In this document: piece by piece, positions 7,493 through 15,383 of the stretch
Layout of the letters: each line of letters opens with the position of its first letter
Position numbering within the stretch: position 1 is the stretch's first letter
Assembly (NCBI GenBank): GCA_021769625.1
Contig: JAETSN010000017.1
Span: 1-64,000 of the forward strand
Reading direction: 5' to 3'
DNA length: 64,000 nt
DNA from: [Clostridium] symbiosum
Lineage (GTDB): Bacteria; Bacillota; Clostridia; Lachnospirales; Lachnospiraceae
The notes under the pieces: generated by a model
What the model saw: the letters and a program-made list of their open reading frames with translations, nothing else
Databases searched by the model: none
What the model was told of the DNA's origin: nothing
Translations under genes and position numbers: made by a program

Positions 7493-8521
7493 CTACTCCA
7501 TTATCACCTGAATATCCCTCCGCGACTGTAGCTGCCCGCTGACCCCTTCCGTCGCATAGATCGCCCCTTCCTCCGTGATCAGTATCATTTCAAAATCATC
7601 CCTGTATCTCTTCCAGTAGGAAACCGCGTCTTCCATCCCCATGATATAGAGCGATGTGGACAGGGCGTCCGCCAGCGTTCCGTCCCCGGAGATCACCGTG
7701 ACGGAAGCGAGATCCCCCTTTGCCGGATAGCCCGTCTTCGGATTTATGATATGGATATAAGTATTCCCGTCTTCCTCAAAATATCTCTCGTAGCCGCCCG
7801 AAGTGACCACCGCGCATTCCTCCGCCTCCAGTACGGCTGCCAGATCCTCCGGTCCTCCCTCCGGATCCCGGATACCGATCCGCCACAGGGAGCCGTCCGG
7901 CTTCTCCCGATACACCTGCACGTTTCCGCCCAGTGAAACCATGCCGGAGGAGACGCCGTACTCCCGATAGATCTCCATCACCCTTCCGGAAGTATAACCC
8001 TTGGCAATCCCGCCGAAATCCACCTGCTGCCTTTCTCCCAGATGCGCCTCTTCCTCTGTGAAGGAAACCTTCGATGCGTCCACAAGCGGAAGAACCTTCC
8101 CCAGTTCTTCCTGCGTCGGTACATGGTATTCCTTCGACGGGAATCCCCAGAGCTGCATCAGCGGATAGATCGTAAAGTCGAACAGGCCGCCCGTTTTCTC
8201 ATAAATATCCATGCCCCTACCGAACAGTTCCGCCGTATCTTCCGATATCGTCCCGCCTCCCGTCCGGTTCAGCCCGGATACCTCACTCGATGCGCTCCCT
8301 GTGGAGAGCAGCGCATCCAGCCGCTGTACTTCCTGCACTGCCGCCTCCACAGCCTCCTCGCAGTTTTTGCCATAGGCTGTAAAACTCATAACGGTATCCA
8401 TGGCAAACAGCTCTCTTGTACAGGATCTTCCCTGTACAGTCCGATTATAGCTCCATATTCCAAAACATATCAGCCCTGTCAGGACCACGCCCGACACTCT
8501 CCATAACATCCGTCTCTTCAT
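7493..8521 (-). CDS. apbE: FAD:protein FMN transferase (ApbE)
   Basis: 342 residues. An N-terminal hydrophobic segment (residues 6-26, no lipobox cysteine) anchors or exports the protein. The ApbE core follows: LFAMDTVMSF near the start of the mature part, VDFGGIAKGYTSG in the middle, SLGGNVQVY, and the metal/FAD-binding DALSTSLYIMG near the end. The enzyme attaches FMN covalently to Thr of NqrB/RnfG-like electron-transfer subunits outside the membrane. No rnf or nqr genes are in the window, so its target lies elsewhere. It is followed by ~220 bp with no gene other than the palindromic promoter of the next gene. Confidence 0.93.
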   Translation of the reverse strand: MKRRMLWRVSGVVLTGLICFGIWSYNRTVQGRSCTRELFAMDTVMSFTAYGKNCEEAVEAAVQEVQRLDALLSTGSASSEVSGLNRTGGGTISEDTAELFGRGMDIYEKTGGLFDFTIYPLMQLWGFPSKEYHVPTQEELGKVLPLVDASKVSFTEEEAHLGERQQVDFGGIAKGYTSGRVMEIYREYGVSSGMVSLGGNVQVYREKPDGSLWRIGIRDPEGGPEDLAAVLEAEECAVVTSGGYERYFEEDGNTYIHIINPKTGYPAKGDLASVTVISGDGTLADALSTSLYIMGMEDAVSYWKRYRDDFEMILITEEGAIYATEGVSGQLQSRRDIQVIME

Positions 8522-8577
8522 TGACTGTCATTCCACCTGTTTTTAACTTTAATGACCTATACCCTTTTCCCGACAGC

Positions 8578-9060
8578 CTACATTTCTTTTCCGAGATATT
8601 CTGACAACGCCTCGATGATAAATCCGTGATCATCCATGTGCGGCAGATTGGAAACCGTGAGAACCGCCACGATCTCCCCCGTTTTTAAACGAATCGGAAA
8701 ACCGCCGCCCACAAAGGCAAAATTCTCCTTTTTTAAACCGTTTTTCTCCGCCGTATCTTCCGAGCCCTCTTCTTTTGCCCAGACGCCCAGTGAGCTGCGT
8801 TCAAAATATGACACCGTATGGAACTTCCTCTCCATCCAGTTCTGATTAATGTGGTTCGTCCCTTCCGTCAGATGCTGGTATATGATCGTGCCGTTCAATC
8901 TGCGGATTGCAACCGCAAGTTCCCTGTTTTCCGCATATATTTTACCGGTAATAAAATTACCCAGCTCCCATGCGTCCTTGTTGGAAAAATGATCAAAGCG
9001 GAGCTTCCTTTCCTGCTCCCCTGTCATTTTCTCAATTTCTTCGTAATTCACTTTACCCAT
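8578..9060 (-). CDS. UPF0303 / HbpS-like protein
   Basis: 160 residues, one domain. It shows the UPF0303/DUF336 pattern: LRFDHFSNKDAWELGNFI at the N-terminus, then VAIRRLNGTIIY, a central RKFHTVSYFERSSLG, and FAFVGGGFPIRLKTGEIV, with a closing VSNLPHMDDHGFI. Members related to HbpS bind haem or cobalamin in some bacteria; the role in Clostridia is not established. The ATG overlaps the stop of the decayed RhuM gene (9053-9420), and an AAAGGAGAGC site precedes it, so it may have been the downstream partner in that former operon. Confidence 0.85.
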   Translation of the reverse strand: MGKVNYEEIEKMTGEQERKLRFDHFSNKDAWELGNFITGKIYAENRELAVAIRRLNGTIIYQHLTEGTNHINQNWMERKFHTVSYFERSSLGVWAKEEGSEDTAEKNGLKKENFAFVGGGFPIRLKTGEIVAVLTVSNLPHMDDHGFIIEALSEYLGKEM

Positions 9061-9420
9061 GATGCTCTCCTTTTTTCTTTAGATTTTTTTGAGGATATTT
9101 CGTTCCTTTTCCAAGTACTTCCTTCACCATCTTGTCAAAGTCAGAATGTATGATCTGCGTTCTGTTAAAAATGTCATATTCTTTACTCACTTTTTCCAGC
9201 GCTTCCTGCCTTGAAATCCATATTCTGAAATGTGTCGCCCTTTTGGAATTAACGCGGTAGCCTACGGATATTTTAAATGTTTACTGACAGCAGGAATCTG
9301 TACATCAAACAACTCCGCCATCCCTTTCTGCGAGAGCCAGATCGTCTCATCCTTCAATATCGCATTTACCGTCACATCGCTGTCGTCCGCCGTGTACATC
9401 AAAAACGGAAATTCTCTCAT
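9053..9420 (-). pseudogene. Decayed RhuM family gene
   Basis: An ATG at 9420 with a GAGGTAAAG ribosome site opens MREFPFLMYTADDSD ... ETIWLSQKGMAELFDVQ ... AVSKHLK, the N-terminal DNA-binding part of RhuM, then stops after 52 codons (9262). A second frame just downstream continues with VGYRVNSKRATHFRIW, from the middle of the family, and then a segment ending GKGTKYPQKNLKKKGEH that resembles its C-terminus. The intact protein is over 300 residues, so internal sections have been deleted. The final stop overlaps the start of the UPF0303 gene. RhuM genes are associated with pathogenicity and mobile islands; their function is unknown. Confidence 0.75.
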
Positions 9421-9499
9421 AACTTTACCTCGATTCTACTCTCCGCGCAAAATCTCTGGATATTAATATTATATCAGTTATACATGCCGACGTAAAGTA

Positions 9500-9528
9500 A
9501 AAACGGCATAGCCGAAGCCATGCCGTTT
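9500..9528. terminator. Terminator downstream of cysK
   Basis: AAACGGCAT and ATGCCGTTT flank a GC-closed CGAA loop. On the minus strand it ends in GTTTTTACTTT about 50 bases after the cysK stop, fitting a rho-independent terminator. Confidence 0.8.
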
Positions 9529-9579
9529 ATTCAGTCTTTTTGCACGCAGAGCATATTCCTCCCCGGCCTGCCAATCCTC

Positions 9580-10515
9580 TTACTCTTCGCCCGCAAACAT
9601 CGCCGTGGACAAATACCGGTCCCCCGTATCAGGCAGCAGTGCCACGATCACTTTCCCGGCATTTTCCTTCCTTCCCGCAAGCTCTACAGCCGCCCGGAGC
9701 GCGGCGCCGGATGAGATACCCACCAAGATCCCTTCTGATCTTGCAAACTCTCTGCCCATAGTGAAGGCATCCTCGTTTTCCACCTTTATGATCTCATCAT
9801 ATATCTCCGTATTTAAAACCTCCGGCACAAATCCCGCGCCGATACCCTGTATCTTGTGAGAGCCGGATCTTCCTTCCGACAATACAGGAGAATCCGCCGG
9901 TTCCACCGCTACGATCTTCACCTCCGGATTTTTCGCTTTCAGGTATTCTCCCACACCGCTGACCGTGCCGCCGGTACCAACGCCCGCCACAAAAATATCA
10001 ACTTTCCCTTCCGTATCTTCCCAGATCTCCGGTCCTGTTGTCTCCCTGTGCGCTTTCGGATTTACCGGATTTACAAACTGACCTGCGATCAGGCTGTTCG
10101 GGATCTCCTTCGCCAGCTCTTCCGCCTTTGCGATGGCGCCTTTCATGCCCTTTGCCCCCTCTGTCAGCACCAGCTCCGCCCCGTAGGCTTTCATCAGATT
10201 CCGCCGCTCCACGCTCATGGTCTCCGGCATCGTAATGATAATGCGGATGCCAAGAGAAGCCGCGATCGCGGAGAGCCCGATGCCCGTATTGCCGCTGGTG
10301 GGCTCGATGATCACAGAGTCCTTCGTCAGCGTCCCCTTTTCCAGCGCATCAAATATGATCGCTTTCGCCACCCTGTCCTTCACACTGCCCGCCGGATTAA
10401 AATATTCCAGCTTTGCGAGGAGCCTCGCTCTCGGCGCAAACTTCTTCCCGAAATTCCCCGCCTCCAGCAGCGGTGTTTTACCGACCAGTTCCGTCACATT
10501 CTTATAAATCGCCAT
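9580..10515 (-). CDS. cysK: Cysteine synthase A
   Basis: 311 residues. O-acetylserine sulfhydrylase: joins sulfide and O-acetylserine to cysteine with PLP. The PLP lysine is in GSVKDRVAKA, PTSGNTGIG binds substrate, and GVGTGGTVSG binds the phosphate. An AGAGGGA site precedes the ATG. It is divergent from an Rrf2 regulator, with a consensus promoter (10595-10623) and a CCTAC-N7-GTAGG palindrome (10569-10585) at the probable transcription start. This arrangement points to sulfur-responsive control by the adjacent Rrf2 protein. Monocistronic, closed by the terminator at 9500-9528. Confidence 0.95.
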   Translation of the reverse strand: MAIYKNVTELVGKTPLLEAGNFGKKFAPRARLLAKLEYFNPAGSVKDRVAKAIIFDALEKGTLTKDSVIIEPTSGNTGIGLSAIAASLGIRIIITMPETMSVERRNLMKAYGAELVLTEGAKGMKGAIAKAEELAKEIPNSLIAGQFVNPVNPKAHRETTGPEIWEDTEGKVDIFVAGVGTGGTVSGVGEYLKAKNPEVKIVAVEPADSPVLSEGRSGSHKIQGIGAGFVPEVLNTEIYDEIIKVENEDAFTMGREFARSEGILVGISSGAALRAAVELAGRKENAGKVIVALLPDTGDRYLSTAMFAGEE

Positions 10516-10568
10516 GATAAATTCCCTCTTTCTCTCCTCTCCTGCGATACATTCATCACAGTTTATTT

Positions 10569-10585
10569 CCTACTTGTTTGGTAGG
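10569..10585. promoter_or_regulatory. Probable Rrf2-family operator at cysK
   Basis: CCTAC-TTGTTTG-GTAGG inverted repeat, 10 bases downstream of the cysK -10 box, so it covers the probable start of transcription. Rrf2 proteins (IscR, CymR) bind dyads of this size. Assignment to the divergent Rrf2 gene is inference from position. Confidence 0.6.
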
Positions 10586-10594
10586 TTTTTATTT

Positions 10595-10623
10595 ATCATA
10601 TCCGCTTTTCCTTATTTTGTCAA
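10595..10623 (-). promoter_or_regulatory. Promoter of cysK
   Basis: Minus-strand TTGACA (10618-10623) and TATGAT (10595-10600), 17-bp spacer. Confidence 0.8.
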
Positions 10624-10657
10624 TATGTTTCCGGATATTTTTGCGGCACATTCCCTC

Positions 10658-10686
10658 TTGTCATTTCAATTACCATGTAATATGAT
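10658..10686 (+). promoter_or_regulatory. Promoter of the Rrf2 regulator
   Basis: TTGTCA at 10658-10663 and TATGAT at 10681-10686, 17-bp spacer, about 45 bases upstream of the start codon. It is divergent from the cysK promoter with only ~35 bp between the -35 boxes. Confidence 0.65.
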
Positions 10687-10731
10687 AGGAATATAGGAAT
10701 TAAAATATGCAGATGCGGAGCGTAAAACACC

Positions 10732-11133
10732 ATGATGATATCCACCAGAGGGCGCTATGCCCTGCGCGTTATGATCGATCTCGCCGAACAGAAAACGGAC
10801 GGCTATGTCCCCTTGAAGGAGATCGCCGCCAGACAGGAAATCTCGGAAAAATATCTGGAGAGTATCTTAAAACTTTTGGTAAAAGGAAAGATTCTGACCG
10901 GGCTTCGCGGCAAAGGCGGCGGCTACCGCCTGAACAGAGCGCCCAAAGAATACACTGTGGCCAGCATTTTGGAACTGACGGAAGAAACCCTTGCGCCGGT
11001 GAGCTGTCTCGAAAAAGATGCGGAACCCTGTTCCAGAGCTTCAGAGTGCAGAACTCTCGGCATGTGGAAAGGGCTCGACCGGCTGATACGGGACTATTTT
11101 GACCATATTACCCTGGCGGACCTGATCCGCTGA
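10732..11133 (+). CDS. Rrf2 family regulator with three cysteines (IscR-like)
   Basis: 133 residues. The N-terminus MISTRGRYALRVMIDLA is the Rrf2 winged helix, followed by EISEKYLESILKLLVKGKIL and the wing RGKGGGYRLNRAP. Near residues 94-108 three cysteines occur in VSCLEKDAEPCSRASEC, the position where IscR binds its Fe-S cluster. The spacing (C-x7-C-x5-C) differs slightly from the classic C-x5-C-x5-C. CymR, the cysteine regulator, lacks this cluster. With cysK divergent and nifS-nifU-mnmA convergent, the protein probably senses Fe-S or cysteine status. Start at ATG 10732, with an alternative ATG at 10735; the ribosome site is weak. Confidence 0.88.
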   Translation: MMISTRGRYALRVMIDLAEQKTDGYVPLKEIAARQEISEKYLESILKLLVKGKILTGLRGKGGGYRLNRAPKEYTVASILELTEETLAPVSCLEKDAEPCSRASECRTLGMWKGLDRLIRDYFDHITLADLIR

Positions 11134-11241
11134 CATTCTGCGCAAAGCCAGCCTTCGGATATCGTATTGCCTGACCGCCGCTGCCAATATCATATTGCTT
11201 AACCGCCGCGAAAAAAGCACGCAGCCGCGCTGCCTCGCTAT

Positions 11242-12477
11242 TTACTCTGCGGCGCAGATCTTCCCGCCGCCCAGCACCAGATCTCCATCGTAAAGCACCA
11301 CCGACTGTCCCTTTGTGATTGCCCGCTGGGGCTCGTCAAAGGTGACTTTCAATAGCCCCCTTTCCGTCATCTCCGCGGTGGCTGCGGCGGGCTTATGACG
11401 GTAGCGTATCTTTGCCTCCACCCGGATCTTTCCTGCGGGCTCCGGAATCGACACCCAGTTGGCCTCCTCCGCGAAAAGCGTCCGCTGAAACAGCTCCTCG
11501 TCGGAACACAGCACCACCTCGTTGCTCTCCGACCTGATCTCCTTTACATAATAGGGCGAAGAAGCCGCGATGCCAAGCCCCCTGCGCTGTCCCACGGTAT
11601 AGTGGATGATGCCTTTATGCCTTCCTATGATCTCCCCGTCTTTCGTCACAAAATTTCCCGGCGGCACTGTTTTTCCTGTATATGTCTCAATAAACTTTTC
11701 ATAGTGTCCATCCGGCACAAAACAGATGTCCTGACTGTCCTGCTTATTTGCATTATAAAAGCCGTACTCCTGCGCCAGCTCCCGCACCCTGTCCTTTGTC
11801 AGCTCCCCCAGCGGGAAACAGACATGGGAAAGCTGCTCCTGTGTGAGCTGATAGAGCACATAGCTCTGATCCTTCGTCTGATCCGCCGCTTTCCTCATCT
11901 GCCATCTGCCGCTCTTCTCATCCCGACTGATCCTGGCGTAATGCCCCGTCACGATCTTGTCGCACCCCAGAATAAGCGCCCGCTCATACAGCTTTTCAAA
12001 CTTCATATAGCGGTTGCAGTCGATACAGGGATTGGGCGTCTCCCCCTTCAAATAACTGTTCACAAACCGCTCCATCACCTGATGGCGGAATTCCTCCGTA
12101 AAACGGAACACATAAAAGGGCATGCCCAGCTTTCTCGCCACCAGTGCAGCGTCCTCCGCGTCATCGGCTGCGCAGCAGGTCTTTCCCTCTTTCGCCGTCC
12201 CTTCCGACGCGCGGCAGGCTCTGTTCTCTACCAGTGTTTCCCTCTCCATGCGGCAGATCCTGTTTTCTGACACCGCATCTTCCGGCTCCCGACCGCCGCT
12301 TTTTTCCTTTGCCGCTCCCTTCGAACCCACAATGTCCTCCCCCTGGTACAGCTTCATCATTGCGCCGACGCAGTCATATCCCATCTCCTGCATCAGCGCC
12401 GCCGCCACCGAAGAATCCACACCGCCGCTCATGGCGATCAGCGCCTTTAGCTGTCTGTTGTTTTCTTCCAAACTCAT
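11242..12477 (-). CDS. mnmA: tRNA-specific 2-thiouridylase MnmA with an insertion
   Basis: 411 residues against about 360 in most relatives. It thiolates U34 of Lys, Glu and Gln tRNAs using sulfur relayed from a cysteine desulfurase. The PP-loop ALIAMSGGVDSSVAA is at the N-terminus, the catalytic cysteines are in NPCIDCN and SQDICFVPD. Between MMKLYQ and TCCAADDAEDA there is an extra ~40-residue Glu/Arg/Ala-rich stretch where relatives have about ten residues. It is the last gene of the nifS-nifU-mnmA operon, after a 274-bp spacer, which places the sulfur donor beside its acceptor. Confidence 0.93.
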   Translation of the reverse strand: MSLEENNRQLKALIAMSGGVDSSVAAALMQEMGYDCVGAMMKLYQGEDIVGSKGAAKEKSGGREPEDAVSENRICRMERETLVENRACRASEGTAKEGKTCCAADDAEDAALVARKLGMPFYVFRFTEEFRHQVMERFVNSYLKGETPNPCIDCNRYMKFEKLYERALILGCDKIVTGHYARISRDEKSGRWQMRKAADQTKDQSYVLYQLTQEQLSHVCFPLGELTKDRVRELAQEYGFYNANKQDSQDICFVPDGHYEKFIETYTGKTVPPGNFVTKDGEIIGRHKGIIHYTVGQRRGLGIAASSPYYVKEIRSESNEVVLCSDEELFQRTLFAEEANWVSIPEPAGKIRVEAKIRYRHKPAAATAEMTERGLLKVTFDEPQRAITKGQSVVLYDGDLVLGGGKICAAE

Positions 12478-12751
12478 ATCCGCATAAACTCTCCACTATC
12501 CATTTTCCGGTGATCGTGCAACACCTTTCCCCGCCGGCATGTTCTGCCGCCTTACCGCACTCTTCCATATCAGTATAAACGCCTTCCATCCCCCGCGCAA
12601 TCCTGTTATACAGGCAGACTGCCTTACTGCTACAGTTTCAGTCCGTGCCATTCGCAGAAGCCCCCCATCTTCAGCCGCCCAGATACATCGGCTGTTTCCA
12701 TTTAAATCCGCGCCATTCATAGAAGTTCCCGGTACTCTCCGTCCGGCACTG
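12478..12751. other. Non-coding spacer between nifU and mnmA
   Basis: 274 bp, unusually long for an operon. Open frames exist on the minus strand (for example MEGVYTDMEECGKAAEHAGG from about 12589) but none has a ribosome site or family resemblance. I see no hairpin strong enough to be a terminator. It may be a decayed insertion. Confidence 0.4.
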
Positions 12752-13183
12752 TCATGAGCCATCCCCGCACTCCGCACAGTTATGATCGCAGAAATTCTTC
12801 TTATCATAGGGAATCCCATTCCTGTCATAGTAGTCTTTCACCGCGGCCCTGACCGCCTCCTCCGCCAGCACCGAACAGTGCATCTTATGGGCGGGCAGAC
12901 CGTCGAGCGCCTCCGCCACGGCTTTGTTGGTCAGCTCGAGCGCCTCGCTGATAGGCTTCCCCTTGATCATCTCCGTCGCCATGGAACTGCTGGCAATGGC
13001 GGAGCCGCAGCCGAAAGTATTAAACGATACGTCGGTGATGATATCGTTCTCCACCTTGATATACATCTTCATGATATCGCCGCATTTCGCGTTTCCCACT
13101 TCGCCGATGCCGTCCGCATCCTCCATCTTCCCGACATTCCTCGGATGTTCAAAATGATCCATCACCTTTTCACTATATAACAT
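12752..13183 (-). CDS. nifU: Fe-S cluster scaffold NifU/IscU-like
   Basis: 143 residues. It holds the nascent Fe-S cluster donated by the desulfurase. The three ligand cysteines are in NAKCGDIMKM, TFGCGSAIASSSM and HKMHCSVLAEEA, and the family start MLYSEKVMDHFEHPRNVGKM is intact. The C-terminus carries an extra Cys-rich tail (NFCDHNCAECGDGS), common in Clostridial versions. The start overlaps the nifS stop by 11 bases, indicating translational coupling. Confidence 0.93.
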   Translation of the reverse strand: MLYSEKVMDHFEHPRNVGKMEDADGIGEVGNAKCGDIMKMYIKVENDIITDVSFNTFGCGSAIASSSMATEMIKGKPISEALELTNKAVAEALDGLPAHKMHCSVLAEEAVRAAVKDYYDRNGIPYDKKNFCDHNCAECGDGS

Positions 13184-14360
13184 GTTTCCTCACTCCTTTC
13201 TCCAGATCTTCCCACATCGGGGATATCCCGCGCAGATATTCCACCACGCCCGCAATTTCCTTTATCATATATTCCACTTCCTCCATCGTATTCTCAAAAG
13301 ACAGCGTCAGCCGCAGAGAACCGTGCGCCACCTCATGAGGCCGCCCGATCGCCAGAAGCACATGGCTCGGATCCAGAGAACCGGATGTGCAGGCGGATCC
13401 CGACGAAGCCTCGATCCCCTTCGCATCCAGCAGAAGGAGCAGCGACTCCCCTTCTATTCCCTCAAAACAGAAATTCACATTTCCCGGCAGACGCTTTGCC
13501 GGATCGCCGTTCAGCGCCGCATGGGGGATCTTTGAAAGCCCACCTATCAGCGCATCCCTGAGCTTTCTCTCATAGGCGTCCCTCTCTTCCAGTTTCTCCG
13601 CCGCCAACATAAGCGCTTTCGCCATCCCGACGATCCCCGGGATATTTTCCGTTCCCGCTCTCCTGCTTCTCTCCTGGGCGCCGCCCTCTATCAGGGAAAA
13701 CAGCGGGATCCCCTTTCTCACATACAGCGCCCCCACGCCCTTCGGCCCGTAGAATTTATGCGCCGAGAGCGACAGCATATCAATATTCATTTCTTTCACA
13801 TCTATTTCCACATGCCCCGCCGCCTGTACCGCATCGGTATGGAAGATGACGCCCGCCTCCCGGCAGAGAGCCCCGATCTCCTTTATCGGCTGCAGCGTTC
13901 CTATCTCATTGTTGGCAAACATCACACTGACCAGCGCCGTATCTTCCCGCAGCGCCGCCTTCACATCCTCCACCCTGACGATGCCGTCCTCATACACCGG
14001 CAGAAGCGTCACCGCAAAGCCCTCGCCCTCCAGTTTTTTCAGCGTGTGAAGCACCGCATGGTGCTCAAACGCCGTGGAGATCAGATGTGTCTTTCCCTTC
14101 TTCTTTCCCCACAGCGCGGCGGAACGGATCGCCTGGTTGTCCGCTTCGCTCCCGCCTGAAGTAAAAGTGATCTCCTTCGGCTCCGCCCCCAAAATGCGCG
14201 CCACAGCCTCTCTCGCCTGCGCCAGTACTTCCGCCGCCTGCTGCCCTGTGCTGTGAAGGCTTGAGGGATTTCCGTACACCTTCGCCATACATTCCGCCAT
14301 CACATCTATCACCGGCGCCGCCATCTTTGTCGTCGCCGCATTATCCGCATATATCTGCAT
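13173..14360 (-). CDS. nifS: Cysteine desulfurase NifS/IscS
   Basis: 395 residues. A PLP enzyme that removes sulfur from cysteine as a persulfide. YADNAATTKM is the N-terminus, the PLP lysine is in SLSAHKFYGPKGVG, and the persulfide cysteine is in SSGSACTSGSLDPSHVL. First gene of the nifS-nifU-mnmA operon, supplying sulfur for Fe-S clusters and tRNA thiolation. AAAGGAG precedes the ATG, and a consensus promoter lies at 14390-14418. Confidence 0.95.
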   Translation of the reverse strand: MQIYADNAATTKMAAPVIDVMAECMAKVYGNPSSLHSTGQQAAEVLAQAREAVARILGAEPKEITFTSGGSEADNQAIRSAALWGKKKGKTHLISTAFEHHAVLHTLKKLEGEGFAVTLLPVYEDGIVRVEDVKAALREDTALVSVMFANNEIGTLQPIKEIGALCREAGVIFHTDAVQAAGHVEIDVKEMNIDMLSLSAHKFYGPKGVGALYVRKGIPLFSLIEGGAQERSRRAGTENIPGIVGMAKALMLAAEKLEERDAYERKLRDALIGGLSKIPHAALNGDPAKRLPGNVNFCFEGIEGESLLLLLDAKGIEASSGSACTSGSLDPSHVLLAIGRPHEVAHGSLRLTLSFENTMEEVEYMIKEIAGVVEYLRGISPMWEDLEKGVRKHVI

Positions 14361-14389
14361 AAACAGTCTCCTTTCTTTTCACCATATAC

Positions 14390-14418
14390 ATTTTAAACCA
14401 ATTTACCCACTATTGCAA
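14390..14418 (-). promoter_or_regulatory. Promoter of nifS-nifU-mnmA with palindromic -35
   Basis: Minus-strand TTGCAA (14413-14418) and TAAAAT (14390-14395), 17-bp spacer. The -35 box is the centre of a perfect 12-bp palindrome, CTATTGCAATAG (14410-14421), a candidate operator. It does not match the CCTAC/GTAGG dyad at cysK. Confidence 0.6.
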
Positions 14419-14460
14419 TAGGGTTTTGAGGGCTTTTTATATGTTGATAAGAGTCCGCAC

Positions 14461-14609
14461 GTATGGAAAAGGGATTCTCCGTCGCCACGCTCTCGCCGGC
14501 TCTGTTTTTCAAGAGCCTGTGAAAGAACGTAGCGGACACTAAGCTCGTGAAAAACCTCGCTAAGTGCCGACGTTTTTTAAAGGGCTCCTTGAGAATCCCT
14601 TTTCCATAC
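14461..14609. repeat. Structured intergenic element with 19-bp inverted ends
   Basis: Perfect inverted termini (14461-14479 and 14591-14609) enclose at least two internal hairpins: GGCTCT/AGAGCC near 14499-14518, and a longer one from the ACGT near 14528 to the ACGT near 14574 with a GCTAAGTG arm. No open frame and no target-site duplication are visible. It looks like a MITE-like or REP-like element or a structured RNA. The remaining ~35 bp to the next feature has nothing clear. Confidence 0.6.
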
Positions 14610-14644
14610 GCGCTACTGCTTCGGCTGACCGATAAGCAAAATGT

Positions 14645-14683
14645 AAGGTTATTACAAGGTTCTCATAAGGTTTATGTAAGGTT
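14645..14683 (+). promoter_or_regulatory. Four AAGGTT boxes at exact 11-bp spacing
   Basis: AAGGTT occurs at 14645, 14656, 14667 and 14678, each 11 bp apart, i.e. one helical turn. OmpR/PhoB-type response regulators bind direct repeats with this phasing. They lie just upstream of an AT-rich region with TATTAT-like -10 candidates (14695-14706) serving the YxeA-like gene. Confidence 0.7.
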
Positions 14684-14745
14684 AGGTAGTTAAAATTATA
14701 TTATAAAAAATATTTTACCCAACAATGACTAAAGGAGGTCAAATC

Positions 14746-15126
14746 ATGACTAAGAAAATCATCACCGGAGGCATTGCCGTTATCTTCGCGGGTTTCATCT
14801 GTTTTTGCGGATGGCTCATTCTTGGAGGCGGGAGTACCTACTATACGCAGATCAGCAACAGCAGCCTAAGAGCGTCCGGTTCCGAGGAAGGCGTTATCAA
14901 CCTTTCGGGCGACGGCGGACTTGACTTTTCCTATACGCTGCCCGCCTATGACGAAAACGGCAGGGAAAAGAAGATCACTTTCGGTGCCTCCAGGGAACTG
15001 CGGGAGGGAGCCTTTATCTGCCTGCAGGCCATGCCCGTCCGTGGCGTTTTAAACTGGAGCGAGGTATCCTACGAGGAACTGCCTGCCGCTGTGCAGGAGC
15101 GCTACACTCCTTTGGAAAATGAGTAG
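14746..15126 (+). CDS. YxeA/DUF1093-like exported protein
   Basis: 126 residues. The ATG at 14746 follows a strong AAAGGAGGTC site. An N-terminal membrane segment (residues 5-28, GGIAVIFAGFICFCGWLIL) is followed by a small extracytoplasmic domain with YYTQISNSSL, a central SYTLPAYDENGREKKITFGA, and an OB-like C-terminus (GAFICLQAMPVRGVLNWSEVSYEELP). This is the YxeA pattern; members are often induced by antimicrobial peptides through two-component systems. That agrees with the four phased AAGGTT boxes upstream, though no kinase or regulator is in the window. Confidence 0.8.
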   Translation: MTKKIITGGIAVIFAGFICFCGWLILGGGSTYYTQISNSSLRASGSEEGVINLSGDGGLDFSYTLPAYDENGREKKITFGASRELREGAFICLQAMPVRGVLNWSEVSYEELPAAVQERYTPLENE

Positions 15127-15216
15127 GATCACGATTTTGCCGCCGGCATGAACGTTCCGGATCAAAGACGCTTATCCCCTTTGGAAAACGCGCCGAATCG
15201 CAAAGCCGGCAAGACA

Positions 15217-15341
15217 CCCCAAGAGGCAGGATATCAGCCCTCGCGGCAGTCGCCAAATGCCCAAGTCCACTCTCGGTTGACTTTAAGCACGGCACTTTGG
15301 CTATTGCCAAGCCGGCTCGGCATCTTGCTCGCGAAAATAAA
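15217..15341. repeat. Diverged copy of a palindromic intergenic repeat
   Basis: From CCCTCGCGGCAGTCGCCAA through GGCACTTTGGC to GCTCGCGAAAATAAA this matches the right half of the repeat at 17593-17740, with a different central insert. The left half is only weakly similar. It lies between the convergent YxeA-like and DUF3298 genes and has no coding potential. Confidence 0.7.
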
Positions 15342-15383
15342 CAGGAGGAATTTCCCGCAAACCGAGAAATTCCTCCCGCCACT

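Noticed and set aside
12374..12828. Two small genes between nifU and mnmA
   Set aside because: No ribosome site, no family resemblance, and overlap with the ends of both flanking genes.
14461..14609. Insertion sequence
   Set aside because: Inverted ends are present but there is no transposase frame and no target duplication.
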